NCBI RefSeq assembly: GCF_013170705.1
Contig: NZ_CP033334.1
Span: forward strand, 5,867,501-5,931,500
Length of the DNA: 64,000 nt
Reading direction: 5' to 3'
DNA from: Mesorhizobium loti
Lineage (GTDB): Bacteria > Pseudomonadota > Alphaproteobacteria > Rhizobiales > Rhizobiaceae
Part shown: positions 16,441-26,022 of the stretch, one piece after another
Layout: the number at the start of each line of letters is the position of its first letter
Numbering within the stretch: the first letter of the stretch is position 1
Notes under the pieces: generated by a model
Databases searched by the model: none
The model's input: only the letters and a program-made list of their open reading frames with translations
Told to the model about the DNA's origin: nothing
Made by a program: the position numbers and the translations under genes

Positions 16441-17292
16441 TCATTCGGCCTTCAGCACCGAGACCGCCGCCTCGCTGTTGTGGACATAGTCGTTGGCGTC
16501 GGGCTGCTTCTGCACCAAAAGGATGAACAACAGGTCGGTCAGCGTCAGCTGCGCGTCGCGCGCGGTGATGGAGGAGGAGCGCGCTCGCTCCTCGTCGGCG
16601 ATGGTGTAGAGGCGGATGTCGGCGACACGGCTCAGCGGATTGTCGTGCAGGCCGGTAACGGCGATCACCATCGTGCCGCGCTTGTGGGCAAGCTCGGCGA
16701 TGCGCAAGGTCTCGATGCTGGCGCCGGAATAGGAGAGCGCGAACAGCACGTCGCCAGGTCCGAGCGTCGCGGCATTGGCCATCTGGATGTGGCTGTCGCT
16801 GTCGTGCAGCACATTGCGGCCGAGCTTCATCAGCTTGTAGGAGAAGTCGCGCGCCACCAGCGAGGAGGCGCCGACGCCGACCAGATGGATGCGGCGCGCG
16901 CCATCGAGCAGTTCCAGCGTGCGGGAAATGATGCGCTCGCTGTTGGCCGCGACGGTTTGCTGCATCGACAGCAGCTTGCTGCCGATCAGCTTCCTCAGGA
17001 TGACCGGATAGGTGTCGCCGACCTCGATCGAACCGTGGATGACACCGGCCGGCACCTGCCAGTCCTGCGCCTTGGCCTCGCTGACGGCGAGCTTGAGCTC
17101 CTGGTAGCTGGCATAGCCGAGCTTCTGGCTGAACTTGACGACACTCGACTGGCTGCGGCCAATCTTGGCCGCAAGGGCGGCCGTCGACAGGCGCAGCATC
17201 TGGTCGGGATTGTCGACGATGTACTGGCCGATCTCACGATCACCTGGCGCCATGCCGTCGAGCTTCGCATTGATCGTCTTGAGAACGGACAT
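16441..17292 (-). CDS. MurR/RpiR-family transcriptional regulator
   Basis: 283 aa. The N-terminal RpiR helix-turn-helix (STAALAAKIGRSQSSVVKFS, then QKLGYASYQELK) precedes a sugar-isomerase (SIS) domain (IHLVGVGASSLVARDFSYKL, LGPGDVLFALSYSGASIETL, VIAVTGLHDNPLSRVADIRL). SIS-domain regulators bind phosphosugars such as MurNAc-6-phosphate. I chose ATG 17292, 4-5 nt after AGAGGG. It is divergent from a cell-wall recycling operon, and a 15-bp palindrome found again before murQ lies 30 bp upstream of its start. Confidence 0.88.
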   Translation of the reverse strand: MSVLKTINAKLDGMAPGDREIGQYIVDNPDQMLRLSTAALAAKIGRSQSSVVKFSQKLGYASYQELKLAVSEAKAQDWQVPAGVIHGSIEVGDTYPVILRKLIGSKLLSMQQTVAANSERIISRTLELLDGARRIHLVGVGASSLVARDFSYKLMKLGRNVLHDSDSHIQMANAATLGPGDVLFALSYSGASIETLRIAELAHKRGTMVIAVTGLHDNPLSRVADIRLYTIADEERARSSSITARDAQLTLTDLLFILLVQKQPDANDYVHNSEAAVSVLKAE

Positions 17293-17321
17293 GAACCCTC
17301 TGGAGCGTTTCGGTGCTGAGA

Positions 17322-17336
17322 GGAATAAAATATTCC
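17322..17336. promoter_or_regulatory. probable RpiR/MurR-type operator, copy 1
   Basis: GGAATAAAATATTCC, an inverted repeat with arms GGAATA and TATTCC. The identical 15-mer occurs again at 19606-19620 before murQ. It lies between the divergent regulator and murA-like genes, 8 bp upstream of the plus-strand TTGACA. An exact repeat at two promoters of one pathway is strong evidence for a shared binding site; which protein binds is inferred from position. Confidence 0.78.
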
Positions 17337-17344
17337 AAATTCGA

Positions 17345-17372
17345 TTGACAGCCAAGAATGCGGAATTAATTC
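17345..17372 (+). promoter_or_regulatory. probable sigma-70-type promoter of the murA2 operon
   Basis: TTGACA (17345-17350), 16-bp spacer, TAATTC (17367-17372). It is placed 8 bp after the palindrome and about 90 bp before the murA-like start. Confidence 0.55.
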
Positions 17373-17460
17373 TCGAACCGGACCGGCCAGGTTCGGAATC
17401 GGATGGACCTTCCGGAGAGACCGGACCCGCCGCCCGGCTTCGACATACAAGGGTTCAGCC

Positions 17461-18717
17461 ATGGACAGATTGCGGATCGTCGGCGGACGAAGACTGGAAG
17501 GCGCGGTCACCATATCCGGCGCCAAGAACGCGGCCCTGCCGCAGATCGCGGCTGCCCTGCTCAGCCCCTACCCGCTCGAACTGACCAACCTGCCCGATGT
17601 GACCGATGTCGAAAACATGCTCGGCGTGGTGCGGCTTCACGGTGCGGACGTGACACGGTCGGCCCACGCCGCGACGATCGATACGAGTGCCGCCGTTTCG
17701 AAGGAAACGTCTTATGACACGGTGCGGAAAATGCGCGCGACGGTGCTGGTGCTGGCGCCGCTTCTGGCCCGTTTCGGTCATGCGCGGGTTTCGCTGCCCG
17801 GCGGCTGCGCGATCGGCGCGCGGCCGGTCGACATGCATGTCGCCGCGCTTGCGGCACTGGGCGCCAGGATCGCCATCGAGAACGGCCTGATCGTCGCCTC
17901 CACGCCGAACGGGCTTCTCGGCACGCGCATCGTGCTCAGCTCGCCATCGGTCGGGGCAACCGAAACCGCCATGATGGCGGCGACCATAGCCAGGGGCGAA
18001 ACCGAGATCCTCAACGCGGCACGCGAACCGGAAGTGGCTGATCTCGCCGCTTGCCTCAACGCGATGGGCGCGCGCATCGAGGGCGCCGGCACGCACCGCA
18101 TCCTGATCGCCGGCGGCACCAGCTGGCACGCGGCCCGGCACGACATCATACCGGACCGTATCGAGGCCGGCACTTATGCGATTGCCGCGGCGATCACCGG
18201 CGGCCAGCTTGAGCTCACCCAAGCCCGGCTCGAACACATGGCCTCGGTGGTGCAATTGCTGGAGGCCACCGGCGTCAGCGTCTGGCCGGGCGACCGTGGA
18301 CTCATCGTGTCGCGCGACCGGCCACTCAAGGCCGCCGACCTTACGACGGAGCCCTATCCGGGTTTTCCGACTGACCTGCAGGCGCAGTTCATGGCGCTGA
18401 TGTGTTGCGCCGACGGGGCCTCCCTGCTGCGCGAGACCATCTTCGAGAACCGCTTCATGCATGTGCCCGAACTGATGCGGCTCGGCGCCAACATCAAGCT
18501 GCAAGGCACGATGGCTTTGGTTCGCGGCGGCGAGAAACTGCATGGCGCGCAGGTGATGGCCACCGACCTGCGCGCCTCGGTGTCGTTGGTGCTGGCGGCG
18601 TTGGTCAGCGAAGGCGAGACGATCATCAACCGCGTCTATCATCTCGACCGCGGCTATGAGCAGCTGGACCGCAAGCTGCGCCTTTGCGGCGCCGACATCG
18701 AGCGGCTGAGCCCATGA
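17461..18717 (+). CDS. murA2: second UDP-N-acetylglucosamine 1-carboxyvinyltransferase (MurA paralogue)
   Basis: 418 aa EPSP-synthase-fold enzyme that adds enolpyruvate from PEP to UDP-GlcNAc, the first committed step of peptidoglycan synthesis. Catalytic features are kept: SGAKNAAL near residue 20, the catalytic Cys in [26 protein letters not shown] and the C-terminal [13 protein letters not shown]. It appears active and therefore fosfomycin-sensitive by the presence of Cys. The location inside a recycling operon under an RpiR-type regulator suggests an extra, substrate-regulated MurA rather than the housekeeping one. Its stop overlaps the next start by 4 nt. Confidence 0.88.
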   Translation: MDRLRIVGGRRLEGAVTISGAKNAALPQIAAALLSPYPLELTNLPDVTDVENMLGVVRLHGADVTRSAHAATIDTSAAVSKETSYDTVRKMRATVLVLAPLLARFGHARVSLPGGCAIGARPVDMHVAALAALGARIAIENGLIVASTPNGLLGTRIVLSSPSVGATETAMMAATIARGETEILNAAREPEVADLAACLNAMGARIEGAGTHRILIAGGTSWHAARHDIIPDRIEAGTYAIAAAITGGQLELTQARLEHMASVVQLLEATGVSVWPGDRGLIVSRDRPLKAADLTTEPYPGFPTDLQAQFMALMCCADGASLLRETIFENRFMHVPELMRLGANIKLQGTMALVRGGEKLHGAQVMATDLRASVSLVLAALVSEGETIINRVYHLDRGYEQLDRKLRLCGADIERLSP

Positions 18718-19592
18718 GCGGCCCGGACTGTTTTCTCGGCGTCGACGGTGGCGGCACCGGTTGCCGGGCCCGTATCGAGGATGCGGAAGGCAACGTGCTG
18801 GGACAAGGCCTGTCCGGCCCGGCGACAACGCGGCTCGGCATCGAAGCGGCATGGGCCTCCATTGCCAAGGCCTTTGGCGCGGCACTCGAGGAGACGGGTT
18901 TCGGGCCGGCCGAGACCGCAGGGATTTGCGCCGGCATCGGCCTTGCCGGCATCGGCCGCAAAGGCGCGCTGGGGGCCTTGCGGGCGATCGCGCATCCCTT
19001 TGCCAGCATCGACTTCGTCAGCGACGGGGTCGGCGCTTGCCTGGGTGCGCATTCCGGCCAGGACGGCGCCATCGTCATTGCCGGGACTGGCTCGATCGGG
19101 CTCGGCTTTGTCGAGGGGCGCGACCTGCGTGTCGGTGGTTACGGCTTTCCGATCTCCGACGAAGGCAGCGGCGCCGATCTTGGGCTGAAGGCCGTGCAGC
19201 TGGCGTTGCGCGCCCATGACGGCCGGCACGAGCGGACGGCGCTGCTGGCGGAGGTGATGCAGCGCTTCGACGGCGACCCGACGGAAGCGGTCGCCTGGAT
19301 GGACCGCGCCAGCGCCACGGATTACGCAGCCCTGGCGCCCATGGTGATGCGCCACGCCGACCAGGGCGATCCGGCCGGACGGCGCATCGTGCAAAGTGCC
19401 GCCGAGCAGATCGACACGTTGGTGCGGGTGCTGTTCGAGAAAGGCGCACCGCGTATAACCCTGCTGGGCGGCCTCGCCAGCCCGCTCGAACCCTGGCTTG
19501 CGCCCGATGTCCGGCGCCGGCTGAAACCCGCCGACGGTGACGCCGTATCAGGAGCGATCATCCTTGCCAAACGATCGCACCGCGCACGGTAA
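18714..19592 (+). CDS. BadF/BadG-type sugar kinase, probably an N-acetylglucosamine/N-acetylmuramic acid kinase
   Basis: 292 aa actin-fold kinase. Phosphate-1 motif LGVDGGGTGCRARI, IAGTGSIGLGF (phosphate-2), GFPISDEGSGADLGLKAV, and ITLLGGLASPLEPWL (adenosine motif) match the eukaryotic-like N-acetylglucosamine kinase branch (MurK/NagK-like). It would make GlcNAc-6-phosphate or MurNAc-6-phosphate, the latter being the substrate of MurQ encoded downstream. The start is ATG 18714, overlapping the murA-like stop. Confidence 0.85.
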   Translation: MSGPDCFLGVDGGGTGCRARIEDAEGNVLGQGLSGPATTRLGIEAAWASIAKAFGAALEETGFGPAETAGICAGIGLAGIGRKGALGALRAIAHPFASIDFVSDGVGACLGAHSGQDGAIVIAGTGSIGLGFVEGRDLRVGGYGFPISDEGSGADLGLKAVQLALRAHDGRHERTALLAEVMQRFDGDPTEAVAWMDRASATDYAALAPMVMRHADQGDPAGRRIVQSAAEQIDTLVRVLFEKGAPRITLLGGLASPLEPWLAPDVRRRLKPADGDAVSGAIILAKRSHRAR

Positions 19593-19605
19593 GCTTCACT
19601 GAAAA

Positions 19606-19620
19606 GGAATAAAATATTCC
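19606..19620. promoter_or_regulatory. probable RpiR/MurR-type operator, copy 2
   Basis: Exact second copy of GGAATAAAATATTCC, here 14 bp after the kinase stop and 9 bp before the TTGACG of the murQ promoter. The spacing to the -35 box is nearly the same as at copy 1. Confidence 0.78.
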
Positions 19621-19629
19621 AGATATTTG

Positions 19630-19658
19630 TTGACGGTGCGAATATCAAATTCTAAAAA
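19630..19658 (+). promoter_or_regulatory. probable promoter of the murQ-transporter operon
   Basis: TTGACG (19630-19635), 17-bp spacer, TAAAAA (19653-19658). It creates a second transcription start inside the recycling locus. Confidence 0.5.
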
Positions 19659-19766
19659 GTTAACGAGGGAAAACTGATCGGGCCGGCCGGATCGTCCCTG
19701 AGTGCTGGCGCCGGTTGGAGCCGTGCTCGACGCCGTCGTGCGACAGGACTTTTTGAAAGCATTGGA

Positions 19767-20690
19767 ATGACGGAACAAGGATTGATGTCCGAGCTGGACC
19801 GGCTGGTTTCCGAAGGCCGCAACCCGCGCACCGTCGACATAGACCTGCTGCCGACCATCGATGTCCTGCGCAAGATCAATGACGAGGACAGGCTTGTCCC
19901 CGCGGCTGTTGAAAAGGTGCTGCCGGAAATTGCCGCAGCGGTCGACCGCATCGTGCTCGCCTTCCAGAAAGGCGCGCGGCTGATCTATATCGGCGCCGGC
20001 ACTAGCGGCCGGCTCGGCGTTCTCGATGCTTCGGAATGCCCGCCCACTTTCGGCGTGTCCGAAGATATGGTGATCGGCTTGATCGCCGGCGGACCCGACG
20101 CGTTGGTTCGGTCGACGGAAGGCGCGGAGGACGATCCGAGGATGGGGGCGCGGGCGCTGCAAGATATTGGCCTCACGGCCAACGATGTGGTCGTCGGCAT
20201 CGCGGTCAGTGGGCGCACGCCCTATGTCATCGGTGGATTGACCTATGCGAAGCAAGTGGGCGCAACGACGGTCGCCCTGTCGTGCAATCCGGCGTCGACC
20301 ATTGCCGGCATCGCCGACATCGCCATTTCGCCGGTCGTTGGCCCCGAAGTCCTCACCGGCTCGACCCGGCTGAAGTCCGGGACCGCGCAGAAACTGGTGC
20401 TCAACATGCTGACCACGGCCTCGATGATCCGCATCGGCAAGAGTTTTCAGAACCTTATGGTCGACCTCAACCCGTCCAACAAGAAGCTGGTGGCGAGGGC
20501 AACCAGGATGGTCATGCAGACGACGGGCTGTACGGCGCAGCGGGCCAAACAGGCACTTCATCAGACAGGTAACGATGTGAAACTGGCGATCCTGGTGACG
20601 ATCACCGGCATGGATGTCGAGGCGGCGCAGGCCGCCCTCGCGAAGGCCGGAGGTTTCCTGCGAAGGGCGATCAGCGAGAGCGCGGTGTGA
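19767..20690 (+). CDS. murQ: N-acetylmuramic acid 6-phosphate etherase
   Basis: 307 aa SIS-domain lyase that cleaves the lactyl ether of MurNAc-6-phosphate to GlcNAc-6-phosphate and D-lactate. The family signature is nearly complete: [21 protein letters not shown] (split here at [14 protein letters not shown] and [10 protein letters not shown]), [40 protein letters not shown] and NVKLAI-like NDVKLAIL. Start is uncertain: ATG 19767, or ATG 19785 right after AAGGA. With AnmK at 27040 it makes the core of the recycling pathway. Confidence 0.95.
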   Translation: MTEQGLMSELDRLVSEGRNPRTVDIDLLPTIDVLRKINDEDRLVPAAVEKVLPEIAAAVDRIVLAFQKGARLIYIGAGTSGRLGVLDASECPPTFGVSEDMVIGLIAGGPDALVRSTEGAEDDPRMGARALQDIGLTANDVVVGIAVSGRTPYVIGGLTYAKQVGATTVALSCNPASTIAGIADIAISPVVGPEVLTGSTRLKSGTAQKLVLNMLTTASMIRIGKSFQNLMVDLNPSNKKLVARATRMVMQTTGCTAQRAKQALHQTGNDVKLAILVTITGMDVEAAQAALAKAGGFLRRAISESAV

Positions 20691-20813
20691 CACCGCTTGA
20701 GACAAGACGGCGCGAAGCCGCATAGACTGGGCCGATACTCCAAAGCGTGTGTGTCTTGGAAGCGGCTCGCGGAAACTGCAAGGCATCAAGTCAAATCATA
20801 ATGGGAGACGAGA

Positions 20814-22331
20814 ATGATAGGGCATCTCACAAGAACGCTGCTGTCGGGTATCACCCTGGCAGCGATGCTCGGCATCGCGACGGTTCCGACGCAGGCGGCG
20901 ACGTTGCACATGGCCTGGTCGCAAGACGCCACCGGGCTTGATCCGCACAAGCAGACGGCATTCTCGTCGCTGCGGCTTTTGGAACTCATCTATGAGCCGC
21001 TGGTGCGGGTCGATGCCAGCCTTCGGATCATCCCGGCCATCGCCACGTCCTGGGAGTTCTCCAAGGACGGCAAGGAACTGACCTTCAAGCTCGACCCCAA
21101 GGCGAAATTCCAGGATGGCGCGGCCATCACCTCAGCCGATGTCAAGGCCTCGTTCGAGCGCATCCTCGACGAGAAGACGGGAGCGGCTGCCCGCGCCAAC
21201 TTCCTGTCGATCGCCGGCATCGACACGCCCGATGCGGCGACCATCGTGTTTCATCTGTCACAACCCGACGTGCCGATCCTGACGGCGATGAGCGACGTCA
21301 ACGCGGCGATCGTCCCGGCCAGCGAAATCAAGGCCGGCTCGATCGGCACCAAGGCGCTCGGCTCCGGCCCGTTCAAGCTCGACAAATGGGATCCCAACGC
21401 CAAGGAAGTGCTGAGCGCCAACAAGGGTTGGGCCGGCGGCGCGACCGGCGTCGACGGCATCGAGATCAGCGTGCTGCCTGACGAGGCCGCGATCCTTGCC
21501 GCCATGCGCACCAAGCAGATCGATTTCGCGCTGCTCAACGACCCGCTGGTCGCCACGCTGGTGCCGAAGGAAGCCAGCCTGCAGCTGAACCGCGTGCCGG
21601 TTCTCGCCTACCACGTGCTGCAGCTCAACCCTTCGCGCAAGCCGATGACCGAGCTCAAGGTGCGTCAGGCGATCTCCTGCGCCATCGACCGGCAGGAGGT
21701 GCTGGACACCGCCTCGCTCGGCGAAGGCAAGGTCACCGGACCGCTGACCATCCCGGCGCTGGCGACCGATCCGAGCCAGCTGTTCTGCTACAAGCGCGAC
21801 GTGGAAAAGGCCAAGAAGCTGATGGCCGAGGCCGGTTTTGCCGATGGCTTTTCGGCGACCGTGATCGGCGCCACCGGCGAGCCGCCGACGGCGGCGGCGG
21901 AAGCACAGGTCATCCAGTCGCAGCTCGCCGAAATCGGCGTCAAGCTCGACATCAAGATGATGGAGCTCAACGTCTATGTCGATGCCTGGCTGAAGGGCGA
22001 TTTCGACATGGCGATCGCGCTCAATGGCGGCCGCGCCGACCCCTACACCATGTATAACCGCTACTGGACCAAGGCAGGCAATCTGCAGAAGGTGGCGAAC
22101 TACATCGACGATACGCTGGACAGCCAGATGCAGCAGGGCCGCGCCGAAACCGACCCGGCCAAACGCAAGGCGATCTTCGCCGCGTTCGAGAAGCACCTCG
22201 CCGAGGTGTCGCCCTGGATCTGGCTCTACACGTCCTACAGCTACACGGCCCAGCAGAAGAACATCGCCGGCTTCGTGCCGACGCCGACGGGCACGCTGTT
22301 CAGCCTGAGCAAGGTTACCATCCAGCAGTAG
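20814..22331 (+). CDS. peptide-type ABC transporter substrate-binding protein (DppA/OppA family)
   Basis: 505 aa with a signal peptide (LTRTLLSGITLAAMLGIATV, PTQAA) and the family-5 binding fold (GLDPHKQTAFSSLRLLELIY, SWEFSKDGKELTFKLDP, GSGPFKLDKWD, VRQAISCAIDRQEVL). GGGAGACGAGA precedes ATG 20814. By context it probably binds muropeptides or amino-sugar-containing peptides, not ordinary peptides. The gap to the permease gene is filled by a dispersed palindromic repeat. Confidence 0.88.
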   Translation: MIGHLTRTLLSGITLAAMLGIATVPTQAATLHMAWSQDATGLDPHKQTAFSSLRLLELIYEPLVRVDASLRIIPAIATSWEFSKDGKELTFKLDPKAKFQDGAAITSADVKASFERILDEKTGAAARANFLSIAGIDTPDAATIVFHLSQPDVPILTAMSDVNAAIVPASEIKAGSIGTKALGSGPFKLDKWDPNAKEVLSANKGWAGGATGVDGIEISVLPDEAAILAAMRTKQIDFALLNDPLVATLVPKEASLQLNRVPVLAYHVLQLNPSRKPMTELKVRQAISCAIDRQEVLDTASLGEGKVTGPLTIPALATDPSQLFCYKRDVEKAKKLMAEAGFADGFSATVIGATGEPPTAAAEAQVIQSQLAEIGVKLDIKMMELNVYVDAWLKGDFDMAIALNGGRADPYTMYNRYWTKAGNLQKVANYIDDTLDSQMQQGRAETDPAKRKAIFAAFEKHLAEVSPWIWLYTSYSYTAQQKNIAGFVPTPTGTLFSLSKVTIQQ

Positions 22332-22344
22332 CCCTGCCAGGCAC

Positions 22345-22459
22345 TAGTGCCGGATGATTCAGGCCGAATCGACCTGAAATCTGAATCCGCCTCTAGATCA
22401 AAGGGATAGAGCATGATGTCGTCCGAAAACCGCTTCACACTTTTCGGCATCATGCTCTA
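22345..22459. repeat. dispersed rhizobial intergenic palindromic repeat
   Basis: The stretch begins near GATGATTCAGGCCGAATC and ends with a long hairpin whose arms are TAGAGCATGATG (22407-22418) and CATCATGCTCTA (22448-22459), with inner arms TCCGAAAA and TTTTCGG. I recognise this as a very common intergenic element of Mesorhizobium and relatives. It sits between the binding-protein and permease genes, where it can stabilise the upstream message and lower downstream expression, as binding proteins need more copies. Confidence 0.8.
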
Positions 22460-22478
22460 GACGAGAGGTATCCTTCGC

Positions 22479-23438
22479 GTGAACTATCTGATGCGGCGAC
22501 TGGCGACGTTTCCTCTCGTCCTGCTTGGCGTGTCCATCCTGGTCTTCGTGGCGATCCGGATGGTGCCGGGCGATTCGATCACGGCGATGCTGGGCACCGA
22601 AGCCGGCCTGCTGACGCCGGCGCAGCGGGATGCGCTCGCCGCCTATTTCGGCATCGACCAGCCTTGGTTCGTCCAGTACTGGCGCTGGATCGGCGGCATC
22701 CTGCACGGCAATTTCGGCATCTCCGTTACCTATGGCAGGCCGGTTCTCGACGTCATTCTCGAGCGATTTCCGCTGACGCTGGAACTGGCTCTGCTGTCGA
22801 TGATCATCGCGCTCGCCGTCGGCATGCCGGCCGGGATCTATGCCGCCACGCATAATGAAAAGCCATCCGACCTTGGGGTGCGCATCGTCGCCATGATCGG
22901 CCAGTCGACGCCGAGCTTCGTGCTTGGCCTCTTGATCATCTACGCGCTGTCGGCCGGCTTCGGCGTGCTGCCGGCGATGGGCGAATTCGCGCCGCTCTGG
23001 CAGGATCCCTTGCGCAATCTCAGCCAGCTGATCCTGCCCGCCATCACGCTCGGCTTCGCCTTCGCCGCGTCCGTCACCCGCATATCGCGTTCGGCCATGC
23101 TCGACGTGTTGAGCGACGATTATGTGCGCACCGCGCGCAGCAAGGGCGCGCCGGCGCGCAGCGTCATCTGGCGGCATGCCTTGCCCAATGCGCTGATCCC
23201 GGTGGTGACGCTGAGCGGCATCGAATTCGGCTATCTCCTGGGCGGCGCCGTCATCGTCGAGCAAATCTACGCGCTGCCCGGGCTTGGACGCATGGTGCTC
23301 GACGCCATCCTGCAGCGCGACTACGCTCTGGTGCAGGGCAGCGTGCTGTTCATCGCCTTCAACTTCATGATCGTCAACCTCCTGGTCGACCTCGCCTATG
23401 TCGGGCTCGATCCGCGCATCCGGCTTGGAGAGCAGTGA
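22479..23438 (+). CDS. peptide-type ABC transporter permease (DppB-like)
   Basis: 319 aa with the DppB/OppB N-terminus (YLMRRLATFPLVLLGVSILV), about six membrane segments and the conserved loop DDYVRTARSKGAPARSVIWR and HALPNALIPVVT. Start is GTG 22479 after GAGAGG. The stop overlaps the next ATG by one base (TGATG). Confidence 0.92.
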   Translation: MNYLMRRLATFPLVLLGVSILVFVAIRMVPGDSITAMLGTEAGLLTPAQRDALAAYFGIDQPWFVQYWRWIGGILHGNFGISVTYGRPVLDVILERFPLTLELALLSMIIALAVGMPAGIYAATHNEKPSDLGVRIVAMIGQSTPSFVLGLLIIYALSAGFGVLPAMGEFAPLWQDPLRNLSQLILPAITLGFAFAASVTRISRSAMLDVLSDDYVRTARSKGAPARSVIWRHALPNALIPVVTLSGIEFGYLLGGAVIVEQIYALPGLGRMVLDAILQRDYALVQGSVLFIAFNFMIVNLLVDLAYVGLDPRIRLGEQ

Positions 23439-24277
23439 TGCGTATCCTGCGCGCCATTTTCGGCCATGGCAGCGGCCGCATCGGAGGCGTCATCGTCGGC
23501 ATCTACCTGCTGATCGCCATCCTCGGCCTCGCCGGGCTGACGCCGCACAATCCGATCACGCAGTTCCGCGTCGACCGGCTGCATGCGCCAAGCGGCGCCT
23601 ACTGGATGGGCACCGATTTGTTCGGCCGCGACGTGGCCAGCCGGCTGATGGCGGGCATCGGGCAGTCCTTCACGGTCGCCTTCTTCTCGGTTGCCTTCGC
23701 GACCCTTGCCGGCACGGTTCTCGGGCTGGCGGCAGCCTGGCTCGGGCGCCGCTGGGACGGCGTGGTGATGCGCATCATGGACGTGCTGCTGGCCTTCCCG
23801 GCGATCCTTCTGGCATTGCTCATCGTCACCGTCGCCGGGCCGGGCACATGGACCAGTGTCGTCGCCATCGGCATCGTCTACACGCCGATCTTCACCCGCG
23901 TGGTGCGCGGCCCTGCTTTGTCGCTCAAGGCGCGCGAATTCGTCGACGCCGCGCGCACCTTCGGCAGCAGTTCGAGCTACATCGTCACGCGGCACCTGCT
24001 GCTCAATCTGGTGGCGCCGCTGACCGTGCAGGTGACGCTGGCGCTGGCCTGGGCGCTGCTGACCGAAGCCGGCCTGAGCTTCCTCGGTCTGGGAACACAG
24101 CCGCCCGCCGCCTCGCTCGGCCTGATGCTGAGCGACAGCCGCAATCTGATGGAGACCGCGCCCTGGCTGATGATCTTTCCAGGCCTGACCATCATGATCA
24201 GCATCCTTGGCTTCAACCTTCTGGGCGACGCCTTGCGCGATATCCTCGACCCCAGGATGCGGAGGGCGCCGGCATGA
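23438..24277 (+). CDS. peptide-type ABC transporter permease (DppC-like)
   Basis: 279 aa. MGTDLFGRDVASRLMAGIGQ is the DppC hallmark, and the EAA loop reads EFVDAARTFGSSSSYIVTRH. The C-terminus LGDALRDILDPRMR is typical. ATG 23438 follows GGAGAG. It overlaps the ATPase gene by 4 nt. Confidence 0.92.
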   Translation: MRILRAIFGHGSGRIGGVIVGIYLLIAILGLAGLTPHNPITQFRVDRLHAPSGAYWMGTDLFGRDVASRLMAGIGQSFTVAFFSVAFATLAGTVLGLAAAWLGRRWDGVVMRIMDVLLAFPAILLALLIVTVAGPGTWTSVVAIGIVYTPIFTRVVRGPALSLKAREFVDAARTFGSSSSYIVTRHLLLNLVAPLTVQVTLALAWALLTEAGLSFLGLGTQPPAASLGLMLSDSRNLMETAPWLMIFPGLTIMISILGFNLLGDALRDILDPRMRRAPA

Positions 24278-26022
24278 CGCCGCTGCTGTCCGTCCGCGAT
24301 CTGCGCGTCGGCTTCGGCCGCAATCCTCAAGCCAATGAAGTGGTGCGCGGCGTCAGCTTCGACCTCGCCGACGGCGAAACACTGGCCATTGTCGGCGAAA
24401 GCGGCTCCGGCAAATCCGTCACAGCGCTGTCGATCAACCGGCTGATCGATTTCGGCGGCGGCCGCATCATTGGCGGCTCGATGAAACTGAAGCGTACCGA
24501 CGGCAGCCTCTTCGACCTGATGGCCGCCACCGAACCGCAACTGACCGGCATTCGCGGCGCCGAGATCGGCATGATCTTCCAGGAGCCGATGACATCGCTC
24601 AACCCGGTTCTGACCATCGGTACGCAGATCGAGGAATCGTTTCGCCTGCACCGCGGGCTGACCGGCAGGCAGGCCACGGCCGCGGCCAAGGATGCGCTCG
24701 ACCGCGTGCGCATTCCCGACGCAGCGCGGCGGCTGAAATACACGCCCAACCAGTTGTCCGGCGGCATGCTGCAAAGGGTGATGATCGCCATCGCGCTGGC
24801 CTGCAATCCACGCCTGCTGATCGCCGACGAGCCGACCACGGCGCTCGACGTCACCGTGCAGGCGCAGATCATGGCCCTGCTGGCCGAACTGAAGCGCGAG
24901 ACAGGCATGTCTGTCATCTTCATCACCCATGATATCGGCCTCGTTGCCGGCATCGCCGACAAGGTGATGGTGATGCAGAACGGGCAGGCCGTGGAGCAAG
25001 GCGAGCTAAACCAGATCCTCGATCACCCGCGGCATCCCTACACGCAGCATCTGCTGCAGGACGTGCCGCATTTCGCCAACGGAAGCGCTACGCGCGCGGA
25101 CGGACAGCGCGCCGGGGACGCACATGCAGAACCGGCCTTGAAGGTCGACGGACTGGTCGTGAGGTTCCCCCTCAAGAGTAATTTCTTCAGCCGCGCCACC
25201 GGCGCCGTGCACGCCGTCGATGGCGTCGATTTCGACCTGATGCCGGGCGAGACCTTGGCCATCGTCGGTGAGAGCGGTTCTGGCAAATCGACAACCGCGA
25301 AGGCGGTTCTCGGCCTGGTGCGCGCGACACGCGGCAGCTTCTCGGTCGGCACCCGAGCGGCTTCCGCCGAGCGCGGCACCAAGCCCGTGCAGATGGTGTT
25401 CCAGAACCCCTATGCCTCACTTAACCCGAGGCTGACGATCGAGAGCATCCTGGCCGAACCGGTGATCGCCACCAGCGGCCGGGTGAATGCGGAAACGCTG
25501 GCGAGGATGGCGAACCTTCTGGAACGCGTCGGCCTGCCCAGGAACAGCCTAGGGCGCTACCCGCATGAATTCTCCGGCGGCCAGCGGCAGAGGCTTTGCA
25601 TTGCCCGCGCGCTGATGCTCAATCCGTCGGTCGTCGTTCTCGATGAAGCAGTGTCGGCGCTGGACGTCTCGGTGCAAGCCAAGGTGCTGGAGCTGCTGGT
25701 CGACCTGCAGCGCGAGTTCGGGCTGGCTTATCTCTTCATCTCGCACGACATGGCTGTCGTCGAGCGGATCGCTCATCGCATCGCCGTCATCTATGCCGGC
25801 CAGATCGTCGAGATCGGCGACGCGGCCTCGGTGCTGTCAAAGCCGAAGCATTCCTATACGAAGAAGCTGATATCAGCCGTTCCAACCATCGAGCGGCGGC
25901 GTGAGCATTTCGAACTAGACACACGCCAAGTGCCTTCGCTTGTGCGTCCTCGGGGATTTGAACCCACGCCGGCGCGGTGGGTGCAGTTTGGCGGGGATCA
26001 TCGAGCAAGGGTTGAGGCGTGA
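24274..26022 (+). CDS. fused double ABC ATPase (DppD-DppF in one chain)
   Basis: 582 aa with two complete nucleotide-binding domains. The first has GESGSGKS at about residue 46, LSGGMLQRVMIAIAL, LLIADEPTTALDVTVQ and ITHDIGL. The second has GESGSGKST at about 332, FSGGQRQRLCIARAL, VVVLDEAVSALDVSVQ and ISHDMAV. Walker B of the second half ends in DEA instead of DEP. It serves the DppB/DppC-like permeases upstream. The C-terminal tail (RPRGFEPTPARWVQF) resembles the usual substrate-specificity tail of OppF proteins. GTG of the next gene overlaps its stop. Confidence 0.9.
   Translation: MTPLLSVRDLRVGFGRNPQANEVVRGVSFDLADGETLAIVGESGSGKSVTALSINRLIDFGGGRIIGGSMKLKRTDGSLFDLMAATEPQLTGIRGAEIGMIFQEPMTSLNPVLTIGTQIEESFRLHRGLTGRQATAAAKDALDRVRIPDAARRLKYTPNQLSGGMLQRVMIAIALACNPRLLIADEPTTALDVTVQAQIMALLAELKRETGMSVIFITHDIGLVAGIADKVMVMQNGQAVEQGELNQILDHPRHPYTQHLLQDVPHFANGSATRADGQRAGDAHAEPALKVDGLVVRFPLKSNFFSRATGAVHAVDGVDFDLMPGETLAIVGESGSGKSTTAKAVLGLVRATRGSFSVGTRAASAERGTKPVQMVFQNPYASLNPRLTIESILAEPVIATSGRVNAETLARMANLLERVGLPRNSLGRYPHEFSGGQRQRLCIARALMLNPSVVVLDEAVSALDVSVQAKVLELLVDLQREFGLAYLFISHDMAVVERIAHRIAVIYAGQIVEIGDAASVLSKPKHSYTKKLISAVPTIERRREHFELDTRQVPSLVRPRGFEPTPARWVQFGGDHRARVEA

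Noticed and set aside
22407..22459. Long hairpin read as a rho-independent terminator
   Set aside because: No T-run follows and it matches a known dispersed repeat; the downstream permease gene depends on read-through.
25935..25985. tRNA-like sequence on the minus strand (GGGTTCAAATCCCC)
   Set aside because: It looks like a T-arm, but only three of five stem pairs form and there is no acceptor or anticodon arm. It lies inside the in-frame C-terminal tail of the double ATPase.
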